Assembly (NCBI GenBank): GCA_045613065.1
Contig: JAZLAH010000005.1
Span: forward strand, 12,181 to 76,180
Length of the DNA: 64,000 nucleotides
Direction of reading: 5' to 3'
DNA from: Fimenecus sp045613065
GTDB lineage: Bacteria; Bacillota; Clostridia; Oscillospirales; Acutalibacteraceae
The translations under genes and the position numbers were made by a program. The stretch's first letter is position 1. Each line of letters begins with the position of its first letter. Under the pieces are notes generated by a model. It was not told the DNA's origin. It made no database searches and worked only from the letters and a program-made list of their open reading frames with translations. This document shows, piece after piece, positions 1 through 7,408 of this stretch.

Positions 1-1
1 A

Positions 2-382
2 GCAAAAGTTGAATGTGACGATGGTGAGATTATAGAAGGTAATTTCTTCTATGGTGGCGTCTCAAATTCATATTCTGTTGCAGGATTTCCTGTGTTAAAA
101 AAATCAGGTGTTAAGTTTGATGACGGATTTCACGAGTTATCACTTATACGAATTCCAAAGAATCCTGCACAGCTTGCTTCAATATTAAATGCTATGTTTG
201 TAACAAGAGATGTTATGAATAACAAGTATCTTGTCGTGAAACGAGGCAAAGAATTCAAATTCTGGTTTGATGATGAAGTAAACTGGACCCTTGACGGTGA
301 AAATGGTGGAAGTCATAGCTTTGCACATATTAAAACTTGTGAAAATGCAGTAAAGATTTTTTGCGACGAACAAGAAGACTAA
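2..382 (+). CDS. Diacylglycerol kinase family lipid kinase, 5'-truncated
   Basis: This is the C-terminal part of a DAGK/YegS-type lipid kinase; the reading frame is open from base 2, so the start lies outside the window. The 126 visible residues carry features of the family's C-terminal beta-sandwich: a G-N-F-F-Y-G-G-V-S-N segment, an S-G-V-K-F-D-D-G stretch, then W-T-L-D-G-E-N-G-G before the last strands. The family phosphorylates diacylglycerol or related lipids at the inner membrane face. The catalytic nucleotide-binding half is not visible, so substrate cannot be judged. The gene ends with TAA and is followed at once by an intrinsic terminator. Confidence 0.8.
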   Translation, partial: AKVECDDGEIIEGNFFYGGVSNSYSVAGFPVLKKSGVKFDDGFHELSLIRIPKNPAQLASILNAMFVTRDVMNNKYLVVKRGKEFKFWFDDEVNWTLDGENGGSHSFAHIKTCENAVKIFCDEQED

Positions 383-394
383 ATAATGAAGAAT

Positions 395-428
395 CTGCAC
401 TACATTAATATGGTAGTGCAGTTTTTTT
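395..428 (+). terminator. Intrinsic terminator after the lipid kinase gene
   Basis: A 9 bp perfect stem (395-403 with 413-421) is followed by seven T residues. It ends 12 bp before the next start codon. Confidence 0.85.
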
Positions 429-440
429 GTAGGTGATATA

Positions 441-2090
441 ATGGGAGAAAAATTCAAGAAAGCAATAGGTGTTGAGGGAACATTCAAAGATACTGTTCTG
501 CCTATGATTTATTATTGTTTTACCAATATTTTTATTGGTGGTGGCGGATACATAATCAGTATGTATTTCAGTATATTTCTAACAAAAGTTGTAGGTCTTG
601 ATATTGAATATGCAGGATTTATTACAATGGTTGCTGTTGTGTGGGATGGAATTAACGACCCGATTATGGGTATTATTACCGACCGTACACGTTCAAAATA
701 TGGTAGACATCGTTCATATCTAAAATGGGGTATCCCTTTTGTGTTTATTTCATATATAATGCTTTGGAATTCCTTTGGACTTGATGGTGAAAATCATCCA
801 TATATGACAGTTGCATATTTTGTATTTGCTTATGTGCTTTATAAAACTGCATATACAATAATTGCTGTACCACATACAGCAATGCTTCCTGAACTTGCAC
901 CTGAGTATAACAAGAGAACTCAATATACTTCTGTAAGCTATATTTTCAACTCTGTCGGTATGATTCCATCATATATCATTTTGCTTGTAATGCTTTCCAT
1001 ATTTGGTTTTTCAGATGGACTTAACAGAGATGCAAAAACACCATTCTTTATTACAGGTATTATCCTTGCATTTATGTACAGTATTTCAATTTACGGTACA
1101 TTCAAGCTTGTTAAAGAGCCAAGTTCACTTGATATGAAAAATGAGCCTCTTGATTTGAAAGCGGCACTTAAAGAATATGTTCTTGTGTTTAAAAACAGGT
1201 CTTTTAGACAGTATTTTGGAATCAGCTTTTTCTGGGAAACTGCAAGAAGCTTTTATTCAACAACATATATTTATTATGTAACATTCCTTGCAAATCAATA
1301 TAAATTCTATCCGATTTTTAACACATTTGCAGGAGTTTTTGAATCTCTTGCATTCCCACTTAACTATGCTCTTACAATGAAACATGGTAAGAAAAAATGC
1401 GGAACAATCGTAACTCCGTTTATGATTTTAGGTCTTGCCATAGGTCTCATTGTTCAGGCAAGTCAACCAGGTACGTCAAAATCAACATTTATGCTTATAC
1501 TTATGATTATGGGAGTAATATTATATCCCTTTGGTATGAGTGGCATAGGTTTTGTATGTAATAACGTATTCCCTGACTTAACTGATGTGGATGAACTTAT
1601 TACAGGTCGTCGTAGAGAAGGTGTTGTGTCAACTTGTAACACAATGGTTAAGCAGGTGACAGGTGGTATCAATACATTTATCGTAACTCTTATTCTTGGT
1701 GGTTTTGGTCTTGATACAAATAGTGAGGCAACGGAATTCGTTGAACAGCCAGCATCTGCAATTATTGGTATCCGTCTTTGTGTAGCTCTTATTCCAATGG
1801 TAAGTGCATTGATTTCATATGTGCTTCTCAGAAAATTTGAGATGACAAAGGATGACCATACAATGATTCGTGCTGCAGTTGCAACGAAACACAAATATGG
1901 TAGTGTAACCCTTACGCCAGAAGAAAGAAAACGTTGTGAAATTCTTTCAGGACAGAAGTTAGAAGATACATGGCTTGGTAAGGATAACGATGAGTCACAA
2001 GGTCATACACTACAAAAAGATGAAAATGGCAATTATATAATTCTTGTTGAAAAAGAATTAGAAAAACAAGCATTAATGTCTAATGTTTAA
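441..2090 (+). CDS. GPH-family sugar:cation symporter (MelB-like MFS)
   Basis: Predicted 549 aa polytopic membrane protein of the glycoside-pentoside-hexuronide:cation symporter family. Near the N-terminus it shows the family pattern with a W-D-G-I-N-D-P-I-M-G segment followed by a D-R-T-R-S-K-Y-G-R-H-R loop, which in MelB-type carriers lies in helix II and the helix II-III loop. About 12 hydrophobic segments follow. The charged C-terminal tail of about 80 residues is longer than usual. It should import a glycoside or oligosaccharide together with H+ or Na+; the substrate is not readable. The start has an AGGTGAT ribosome site, and the gene is followed after 13 bp by the HEYGH membrane protein gene, probably in one transcript. 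Confidence 0.85.
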   Translation: MGEKFKKAIGVEGTFKDTVLPMIYYCFTNIFIGGGGYIISMYFSIFLTKVVGLDIEYAGFITMVAVVWDGINDPIMGIITDRTRSKYGRHRSYLKWGIPFVFISYIMLWNSFGLDGENHPYMTVAYFVFAYVLYKTAYTIIAVPHTAMLPELAPEYNKRTQYTSVSYIFNSVGMIPSYIILLVMLSIFGFSDGLNRDAKTPFFITGIILAFMYSISIYGTFKLVKEPSSLDMKNEPLDLKAALKEYVLVFKNRSFRQYFGISFFWETARSFYSTTYIYYVTFLANQYKFYPIFNTFAGVFESLAFPLNYALTMKHGKKKCGTIVTPFMILGLAIGLIVQASQPGTSKSTFMLILMIMGVILYPFGMSGIGFVCNNVFPDLTDVDELITGRRREGVVSTCNTMVKQVTGGINTFIVTLILGGFGLDTNSEATEFVEQPASAIIGIRLCVALIPMVSALISYVLLRKFEMTKDDHTMIRAAVATKHKYGSVTLTPEERKRCEILSGQKLEDTWLGKDNDESQGHTLQKDENGNYIILVEKELEKQALMSNV

Positions 2091-2103
2091 AAGGAGGATT
2101 AAT

Positions 2104-2586
2104 ATGAGCAAAATTAATATTAATCAAACTGCACCAACGGTAAAAAGAAGTAAGTTATTCGATGTTTTCTTCCATCTTGTTCAATGGACCTGGGGTTTGC
2201 CAGTAAATATTGCTGGTGGTATAGCGTATCTTGTGTGCACAAGGATTTTAGGTTATCGTCATCAAAAATTCGGTTATGCAAACATAGTTTATATGCCTTG
2301 GGACCAGGGTGGACTTTCAATGGGTGAATTCATTTTCATGAGGGAAAATCATCCTGATAAAGAATGGACATATAATACAAGAATTCATGAATATGGTCAT
2401 ACATGGCAATGCTTTTTGTTGGGCCCTCTTTATTATCCTGTGATTGCAATTCCATCGGTAATCTGGTGTCATTGCTTTGCAAAGTACAGACAAAAGAATA
2501 ATGTTTCATATTATAAGCTTTACTGTGAGTGTTGGGCAAATAGCTGGGGAGAAAAGTTCTCAAAAATGAAGCGTGTTGATAAATAA
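2104..2586 (+). CDS. Small membrane protein with HEYGH metallopeptidase-like motif
   Basis: A 160 aa protein of unrecognised function. The start chosen is the ATG at 2104, 4 bp after an AAAGGAGGA ribosome site; an in-frame start 21 bp upstream would overlap the previous gene. It has a hydrophobic N-terminal third, then near residue 96 the motif H-E-Y-G-H-T-W-Q, matching the HExxH zinc-binding pattern of metallopeptidases, followed directly by a hydrophobic segment. A Cys-rich end (Y-K-L-Y-C-E-C-W-A-N) follows. HExxH next to a membrane segment could mean an integral-membrane protease, but no third zinc ligand is certain. It sits in tandem with the GPH symporter, and the link between them is unknown. 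Confidence 0.7.
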   Translation: MSKININQTAPTVKRSKLFDVFFHLVQWTWGLPVNIAGGIAYLVCTRILGYRHQKFGYANIVYMPWDQGGLSMGEFIFMRENHPDKEWTYNTRIHEYGHTWQCFLLGPLYYPVIAIPSVIWCHCFAKYRQKNNVSYYKLYCECWANSWGEKFSKMKRVDK

Positions 2587-2610
2587 GCTTTAAAATAAAA
2601 CCTTTGTTTA

Positions 2611-2644
2611 TTGACAAAAGGAAATATTTGTGTAATAATATAAT
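2611..2644 (+). promoter_or_regulatory. Possible sigma-A promoter for the dockerin gene
   Basis: A TTGACA hexamer lies at 2611-2616. The best -10 choice is ambiguous: TAATAA at 2633-2638 has 16 bp spacing, while the perfect TATAAT at 2639-2644 is 22 bp away. Confidence 0.45.
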
Positions 2645-2682
2645 TTACGATATTATAAATTTTCGGAAAGAGGCGATATTTG

Positions 2683-3651
2683 ATGAAAAGATATTTTTCA
2701 TTATTTTTAGCGTTGGTAATGTTGGTTACTGCAATTCCTTTTGCAGCTATCACAGCTTCTGCTGCTGATTTAAAAGGTGATATTAACAATGACGGACAGG
2801 TAACAGCAATTGATGCTCGTTATATCTTACGTTATGTTGTAGGTCTTGAAACACTTAGTGACAACCAACTTAAGGCAGCTGATATGGATAAGAATGACAG
2901 CGTTACTGCTATTGATGCTCGTTTTATCCTTAGACAGGTTGCAGGTCTTTCAAATGGTATCTATGAAGTTGATACTGAACAGATGAACGACATTCTTAGG
3001 TTGTTTGGTTACAAATACGATAAAGAGCAGGATATTTACTATACTGACGTTGAAGCATGGCAGCGTAATTTCGGATTTACAGATATATATGATAATGCTG
3101 CAGTATATACAAGCATGTGGTACCAGACACTTAAAATCGACTTCAACTATGGTGGTCTTCTTTGGAGACTTCAGTGGTGGAAGGGTCAGTACGGTGTTCT
3201 TGAAGGTGCAGAGTTAGGTGTTTACACAAAGAAACCTGAAAATGTTGACTCTGCTTTCTATAGATGTGCAGAAGACGAAAACCTTCTTGAAATGTACTTT
3301 GAGTACTACCAAACAACTGCTGACTATAATGAGGGTAAGCCACTTTTCACAAGATATGAACAGGAACACTGGTGGATTACAGGCTTCAAGTTCGGTACAT
3401 GTGACCCTACAAGAAACGTTGTAAAGGCTGTTCTTATTGCTCGTGACAAAGAAATGGCTGATGGTATCGAAGCTGGCCTTAAGAATCTTACAGGTCAGGA
3501 TAACAAGCCAACACCTGAAGGCTTTGTTGAATACAGACCATGGTATGAAGGCAACGCAAGTAACTACTATGTAAGAAACACATTGGCTGACGACAGAGTT
3601 ATGTTCGAAGTTACATGGGTAGATGCTGGTTACACTAACTTTGGTTCATAA
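2683..3651 (+). CDS. Secreted type I dockerin protein with DUF4474-like domain
   Basis: A 322 aa exported protein. Residues 1-28 form a signal peptide ending in A-S-A-A. Residues about 30-85 hold a type I dockerin of two calcium-loop repeats: G-D-I-N-N-D-G-Q-V-T-A-I-D-A-R and A-D-M-D-K-N-D-S-V-T-A-I-D-A-R, each followed by an I-L-R helix. The rest, from about residue 95, resembles DUF4474: a G-Y-K-Y-D-K-E-Q-D-I-Y-Y start, A-W-Q-R-N-F-G-F, and W-W-K-G-Q-Y-G-V followed by G-A-E-L-G-V-Y. Dockerins bind cohesins on scaffoldins or the cell surface. DUF4474 has no known activity to my knowledge, and no glycosidase module is present. The start is the ATG at 2683 rather than the overlapping TTG at 2680. 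Confidence 0.85.
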   Translation: MKRYFSLFLALVMLVTAIPFAAITASAADLKGDINNDGQVTAIDARYILRYVVGLETLSDNQLKAADMDKNDSVTAIDARFILRQVAGLSNGIYEVDTEQMNDILRLFGYKYDKEQDIYYTDVEAWQRNFGFTDIYDNAAVYTSMWYQTLKIDFNYGGLLWRLQWWKGQYGVLEGAELGVYTKKPENVDSAFYRCAEDENLLEMYFEYYQTTADYNEGKPLFTRYEQEHWWITGFKFGTCDPTRNVVKAVLIARDKEMADGIEAGLKNLTGQDNKPTPEGFVEYRPWYEGNASNYYVRNTLADDRVMFEVTWVDAGYTNFGS

Positions 3652-3690
3652 TAATTAGAGCGTATTTTCTAAGAATTAAATAAATCAGAA

Positions 3691-3721
3691 AGCAGTGAGG
3701 AAAAACCCACTGCTTTTTTTT
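3691..3721 (+). terminator. Intrinsic terminator of the dockerin gene
   Basis: A 7 bp stem (3691-3697 with 3708-3714) is followed by a run of eight T. Confidence 0.85.
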
Positions 3722-3732
3722 GCTGATTTTAT

Positions 3733-3765
3733 AAAAAAAGGAGATGATTTCTCATCTCCTTTTTA
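3733..3765 (-). terminator. Terminator for the phosphoribosyltransferase gene, bidirectional form
   Basis: A 12 bp perfect stem (3735-3746 with 3752-3763) is flanked by A-rich and T-rich tracts, so it can end transcripts from both sides. It lies 12 bp beyond the stop codon of the minus-strand gene. Confidence 0.85.
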
Positions 3766-3777
3766 GTGTGCTAGATA

Positions 3778-4422
3778 TTAAAGTTTTGAATAACCGTGAC
3801 AGTTAATAAGTGCATCAAGTTTTTTGCCTTCTTTGCAAAGAGGACATTCGTATGATGGAACACTGAAATAGTCAGGCAAGTCCTTTGGATTGAAAGCAGA
3901 ATTGATTTCATACCCTTCACAGTTATTTGTCGTTGCGAAAATAGATGCAACACCTGCAACTTCACCACCATAATACTTGATAGCTTCAATTGCTGAGCGA
4001 ACTGTGTTACCTGATGCAACAGAAACAGCTACAACAAGCACATGTTTACCTTTAATCATAGGTACCATATTGTCTCTAAAAATAAGTTGTGACCCATTAA
4101 TAACTTCAGGTGTAACAACGTAAATTGTTTGGTGAGCATTGATGTTTACGTAGTCATTTTTTGTGAGTTCTTCTGCAACGCAAGTACCAACCACTTCCAT
4201 TCCGTCCAGACAAAGGATTGTGTCAACTAAACAAGTGCTGTATTTATGGTTTTTACATAATTCCTGAGCAATAGCTTTTGCTTCAGAAAGACGGGATTTC
4301 TGTGCAGCGACATCAATATAATAGTTACTATGTGAACTGCTTGTTGCAAAGTGTCCTTTTGCAACACGGAGAAGTAAATTGTTGTTTTTCGTTTTGATTT
4401 TTGTAATATTTGTTGTAGGCAT
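3778..4422 (-). CDS. Orotate phosphoribosyltransferase-like protein, divergent PRPP site
   Basis: A 214 aa protein with a type I phosphoribosyltransferase-like fold, similar to proteins often annotated as orotate phosphoribosyltransferase in Clostridia. Visible marks are G-H-F-A-T-S-S-S-H near residue 23, a V-D-T-I-L-C-L-D-G segment, and the PRPP-loop region V-L-V-V-A-V-S-V-A-S-G-N-T-V near residue 128. In classical enzymes two acidic residues follow the hydrophobic strand of that loop; here they are Ala and Val, so PRPP catalysis is doubtful. The C-terminus has a C-P-L-C pair. It is monocistronic with its own promoter and terminator and a GAAGGAGGA ribosome site. No other pyrimidine gene is nearby. 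A regulatory or salvage role is possible. Confidence 0.7.
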   Translation of the reverse strand: MPTTNITKIKTKNNNLLLRVAKGHFATSSSHSNYYIDVAAQKSRLSEAKAIAQELCKNHKYSTCLVDTILCLDGMEVVGTCVAEELTKNDYVNINAHQTIYVVTPEVINGSQLIFRDNMVPMIKGKHVLVVAVSVASGNTVRSAIEAIKYYGGEVAGVASIFATTNNCEGYEINSAFNPKDLPDYFSVPSYECPLCKEGKKLDALINCHGYSKL

Positions 4423-4451
4423 AGGAAATCCTCCTTCAGTTTTATAGTGTT

Positions 4452-4480
4452 ATTGTACAACGAAAGTTTATAAATTACAA
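4452..4480 (-). promoter_or_regulatory. Promoter of the phosphoribosyltransferase-like gene
   Basis: On the minus strand, TTGTAA (4475-4480) and TACAAT (4452-4457) are separated by 17 bp, about 30 bp upstream of the start codon. The 4481-4660 stretch holds no gene; it contains a short palindrome at 4551-4565. Confidence 0.65.
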
Positions 4481-4662
4481 TAAAGAATGTGAAAAAAAGT
4501 AAAGTCTTTTTAAATATTTGTAAATATTTAATAAATTTTTGGCAATCAGAATCAACACTGTTGATGTTGTAAGTTCATTATCTTAAAAGTTTAGAATATT
4601 CCTTGTTATAATTGCACAAGAAACAAGGTGAAAATTTGACACATTAGCTACAAAGAATGTTG

Positions 4663-4691
4663 TTGTATTTAAATATTGTTTGTGATAGAAT
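4663..4691 (+). promoter_or_regulatory. Promoter of secreted peptide gene 1
   Basis: TTGTAT (4663-4668), 17 bp spacer, TAGAAT (4686-4691) with an extended TGN -10. The same -10 element is found before the second copy. The leader would be about 43 nt. Confidence 0.65.
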
Positions 4692-4740
4692 TTAATTAAG
4701 GGAGTTGTGTCCCTGTGTAATTTTTATGGAGGTGAAAAGC

Positions 4741-4923
4741 GTGAAAGCAAAGTTTTCTAAATTGGCTATTGTTATGAGTGCAGTTCTTGTACTTATGAGC
4801 GCTATTCCTGTTGTAGGTATGGCATGTCTCTTCTGTGATGAACCTATTGAAGAGCAGGAAACTGTAGTGGTTGTTGATCCTGTTGTTGACCCAGAGCCAA
4901 TCCCAAATACAGACGCTGTTTAA
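4741..4923 (+). CDS. Small secreted CxxC peptide, copy 1
   Basis: A 60 aa exported peptide, not recognised as any known family. The start is the GTG at 4741, 7 bp after a GGAGGTGA site. Residues 1-28 form a signal peptide: basic start (K2, K4, K7), hydrophobic core, and G-M-A before the predicted cut. The mature part of about 32 residues begins C-L-F-C-D-E-P, is strongly acidic and ends in a V-D-P-V-V-D-P-E-P run. The G-M-A-C junction is not a canonical lipobox, so cleavage by signal peptidase I is more likely than lipidation. The gene has its own promoter and terminator. A near-identical second copy lies 268 bp downstream; the mature parts are identical in protein although about ten codons differ silently, which shows real coding under selection. 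Confidence 0.8.
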   Translation: MKAKFSKLAIVMSAVLVLMSAIPVVGMACLFCDEPIEEQETVVVVDPVVDPEPIPNTDAV

Positions 4924-4948
4924 ATGATTAGTTATACAGAACACAGAT

Positions 4949-4984
4949 AATGAACCAATGATTTTGTCATTGGTTCATTTTTTA
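4949..4984 (+). terminator. Terminator of peptide gene 1
   Basis: A 12 bp perfect stem (4950-4961 with 4967-4978) is followed by a T tract. Confidence 0.85.
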
Positions 4985-5040
4985 GTCATAATGTTCAAAA
5001 AAAGTAATTAAAAAATATCATATAATGTGATAAATTTTAG

Positions 5041-5069
5041 TTGCAATTTGGAAAAATATGTGTTAGAAT
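5041..5069 (+). promoter_or_regulatory. Promoter of secreted peptide gene 2
   Basis: TTGCAA (5041-5046), 17 bp spacer, TAGAAT (5064-5069) with an extended TGN -10. The predicted leader is about 115 nt, much longer than for copy 1, and contains a small hairpin around 5131-5148. Confidence 0.7.
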
Positions 5070-5191
5070 ATATGCAATGAATACATTGAGTAGTAGTGTG
5101 TTCAAAAGTTGATTGAAATGTTGTTAATACTTCTTCAAAGAGAAGTTAAACTATATTTTAAAAGACAAGCTATGTCGAGGAGGTGAAAAGC

Positions 5192-5377
5192 ATGAAAACT
5201 AAGTTCACAAAGTTAGCTATCGCTATGAGCGCTGTTCTTGTACTTATGAGTGCTATTCCTGTTGTAGGTATGGCATGTCTCTTCTGTGATGAACCAATCG
5301 AAGAACAGGAAACAGTTGTTGTGGTTGACCCTGTTGTTGATCCAGAACCAATCCCAAATACAGACGCTGTTAAATAA
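5192..5377 (+). CDS. Small secreted CxxC peptide, copy 2
   Basis: A 61 aa paralogue of the peptide at 4741. The ATG at 5192 follows a GAGGAGGTGA ribosome site. Only the signal peptide differs (A3T, S6T, V11A) and one Lys is added at the C-terminus; mature residues 29-60 are identical. Promoter, leader and terminator are separate from copy 1 and have diverged, so this is an old tandem duplication held by selection on the peptide. The two closely spaced cysteines (C29, C32) at the predicted new N-terminus could form a disulfide or bind metal or haem. Function is unknown: a signalling peptide, a cell-surface factor or an antimicrobial are all open. No processing peptidase or transporter gene is adjacent. 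Confidence 0.8.
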   Translation: MKTKFTKLAIAMSAVLVLMSAIPVVGMACLFCDEPIEEQETVVVVDPVVDPEPIPNTDAVK

Positions 5378-5399
5378 TTAATTTTACAAGATAGCATTT

Positions 5400-5433
5400 G
5401 ACCAATGACGCGAAAGTGTCGTTGGTCTTTTTT
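5400..5433 (+). terminator. Terminator of peptide gene 2
   Basis: A 10 bp stem with one G-U pair (5400-5409 with 5418-5427) is followed by six T. Confidence 0.85.
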
Positions 5434-5451
5434 CATTATAATTCGTATTTG

Positions 5452-5480
5452 TTGACAATCCTTTTCATTCGGTCTATAAT
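5452..5480 (+). promoter_or_regulatory. Consensus sigma-A promoter for the SPFH operon
   Basis: A perfect TTGACA (5452-5457), 17 bp spacer and perfect TATAAT (5475-5480) predict strong constitutive transcription of the two-gene operon starting at 5513. Confidence 0.9.
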
Positions 5481-5512
5481 TACTGTATACAATACAAGGA
5501 GATTTTAAGGTT

Positions 5513-6658
5513 ATGGTACAGATTGCAGATATTATTAAATATGAGGGTGACAATACCACTTTTATTTGGAAACATCCTTGTGAGGATTTTAATTCTCTGA
5601 CACAACTTATTGTTCACGAAACACAAGAAGCAATTTTCTTTATGAATGGTCAGGCTCTTGACTTGTTTGGACCTGGTCGTTACACGCTTGAAACACAAAA
5701 CATACCTTATTTAGGAAAAATGCTTAATCGTTCAACTGACGATAAAACACCATTTCATTGTGAGGTTTATTTTATAAATAAGGCTGAACAGATGTCTGTT
5801 AAATGGGGTACTGATTCAAAGGTACAGTATATTGACCCGGTTTTCAATTTTCCTGTATCAATAGGGGCAAGTGGTGATATGAATCTTCGTGTTGAGGATC
5901 CAAGAAAACTTCTTTTAAAACTTGTGGGAACTGAAGCGTTTTTGACTCAGGCAAAACTTGTTTCATTCTTCCGTGTTTTCCTTATGACTTATGTAAAGTC
6001 ATATATTGCACAGGTGATTAAAGAGAAATCTATTAATATTTTCGAAATTGATGCTGGTCTTCCTGAATTTTCATTTGCCATTAAGGACCTTTTAAAAGGT
6101 CATTTTGCTGATTATGGTATCGCACTTGAAATGTTCAATATTGCGACAATTTTAAGACCTGAGGGTGACGAGACATACGAAACCCTAAGACAACAATATA
6201 CAACAAAAATCCAAATGGATACAGAACTTTTAAAGGCAAGAACAGAAGCAGAAAAGCTTGTTATTGATTCTGAAGCTCAGGCTAAAAAACGTGCTCAGGA
6301 AGGTTATACATACAGCCAAGAACGTGGATTTGGCGTTGCTGAACAGATGGCACAGAATGAAGGTGTAGGTAACTTCACTAATGCAGGTATCGGTATGGGT
6401 GCTATGATGGGCGTCGGTGGTGCTGTTGGCGGTGTTATGGGCGGTATGATGAATGACACTGTTAATGCTTTCGTTGGTGTACCAAATGCTGTGAATGGAT
6501 TCTGTGATAATTGTGGTGTGCAACTGGCAAACGGAGTAATGTTCTGTGAAGAATGCGGAACACCTGTTGCAAATAAAAAGTCTTGTGTGAAATGTGGATA
6601 TGAGTTTGAAAGACCTGGTAAATTCTGTCCTAAATGTGGAACAAAAAGAGAGGGATAA
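5513..6658 (+). CDS. SPFH-domain protein with C-terminal double zinc ribbon
   Basis: A 381 aa cytoplasmic protein of the SPFH (stomatin/prohibitin/flotillin) group sometimes annotated as virion core protein. Residues about 15-240 hold the SPFH-like region, followed by a charged helix (A-R-T-E-A-E-K-L near 243-250). A Gly/Met-rich linker runs from about 290 to 318. The end carries four CxxC pairs: C-D-N-C and C-E-E-C, then C-V-K-C and C-P-K-C, which are two zinc ribbons. There is no N-terminal membrane segment. It is likely a self-assembling membrane-associated scaffold. The next gene starts 3 bp after its stop and encodes a four-helix membrane protein that may be its anchor. It is driven by a consensus promoter. 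Confidence 0.8.
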   Translation: MVQIADIIKYEGDNTTFIWKHPCEDFNSLTQLIVHETQEAIFFMNGQALDLFGPGRYTLETQNIPYLGKMLNRSTDDKTPFHCEVYFINKAEQMSVKWGTDSKVQYIDPVFNFPVSIGASGDMNLRVEDPRKLLLKLVGTEAFLTQAKLVSFFRVFLMTYVKSYIAQVIKEKSINIFEIDAGLPEFSFAIKDLLKGHFADYGIALEMFNIATILRPEGDETYETLRQQYTTKIQMDTELLKARTEAEKLVIDSEAQAKKRAQEGYTYSQERGFGVAEQMAQNEGVGNFTNAGIGMGAMMGVGGAVGGVMGGMMNDTVNAFVGVPNAVNGFCDNCGVQLANGVMFCEECGTPVANKKSCVKCGYEFERPGKFCPKCGTKREG

Positions 6659-6661
6659 CGG

Positions 6662-7351
6662 ATGAAAAAGGTAAGAGATACTTTCTTAATTATATGGGCT
6701 ATATGCTTTGCACTTTTTAATGTTATAGTTTTTGTAGTACCTAATGAAAATCGTGAAGCTGATAATTTCTGGATTGGTTATGCTCTTATTACCACTGCTT
6801 TATTAGGCAATCTTTTTAGTTCAGTTATTGCTCTCAACTCAAAAAGCAATGCAAAAGTGCTTTATAATATTCCACTTATAACAACAAGTATTGTAGAAAT
6901 AGTTATTTCGTCTATTGCAGGTACAATATTTATGACAGTACCTGGTATAGAATCATGGGCTGTAGTTGTGGTTTCAGCTGTTATTCTTGCTGTTTCAGTT
7001 ATTGTATCACTTATTGCAAAGTCAGCTGCTGACACAGTTGGTGACTTTGATGATAAAATCAAGACAAAAACAAGTTTTATCAAGGGCATTACTCTTGATG
7101 CAGAAATGCTTATGACATCAACCGAAATTCCTGAAATCAAGGCTGAAATCAAAAAGGTTTATGAAGCATTCCGTTTTTCAGACCCAATGAGCAGTGATGC
7201 ACTGAATGATGTGGAAGACCGTATTCAAAATCAGTTCAATCTTTTGTCAGAGGTTGTAATTACTGAAAATACAGAAAAGGTTTCACAGGTTGCAAAGGAT
7301 TTATTAAGTCTTATTGATTACAGAAATAAGAAGTGCAAGATAAGTAAATAA
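6662..7351 (+). CDS. Membrane protein with cytoplasmic helical tail, partner of the SPFH gene
   Basis: A 229 aa protein of unrecognised family. Four hydrophobic segments (about 8-28, 38-58, 68-88 and 96-118) are followed by a roughly 105-residue charged, mostly helical cytoplasmic tail ending in K-K-C-K-I-S-K. It is co-transcribed with the SPFH/zinc-ribbon gene, 3 bp apart, and shares its terminator. The layout suggests a membrane anchor or client of the SPFH scaffold; this is inferred from context only. Confidence 0.65.
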   Translation: MKKVRDTFLIIWAICFALFNVIVFVVPNENREADNFWIGYALITTALLGNLFSSVIALNSKSNAKVLYNIPLITTSIVEIVISSIAGTIFMTVPGIESWAVVVVSAVILAVSVIVSLIAKSAADTVGDFDDKIKTKTSFIKGITLDAEMLMTSTEIPEIKAEIKKVYEAFRFSDPMSSDALNDVEDRIQNQFNLLSEVVITENTEKVSQVAKDLLSLIDYRNKKCKISK

Positions 7352-7374
7352 AAAATATGTTTAAGCAAATATTT

Positions 7375-7408
7375 AAGGATAGAGAAAAATCTCTATCCTT
7401 ATTTTTAT
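7375..7408 (+). terminator. Terminator of the SPFH operon
   Basis: A 10 bp stem (7375-7384 with 7391-7400) is followed by ATTTTTAT. It abuts the end of the convergent pdaB-like gene. Confidence 0.8.

Noticed and set aside
4741..4923. Peptide copy 1 as a lipoprotein
   Set aside because: The G-M-A-C junction does not fit the usual lipobox, which needs Leu/Val/Ile at -3; signal peptidase I cleavage is preferred.
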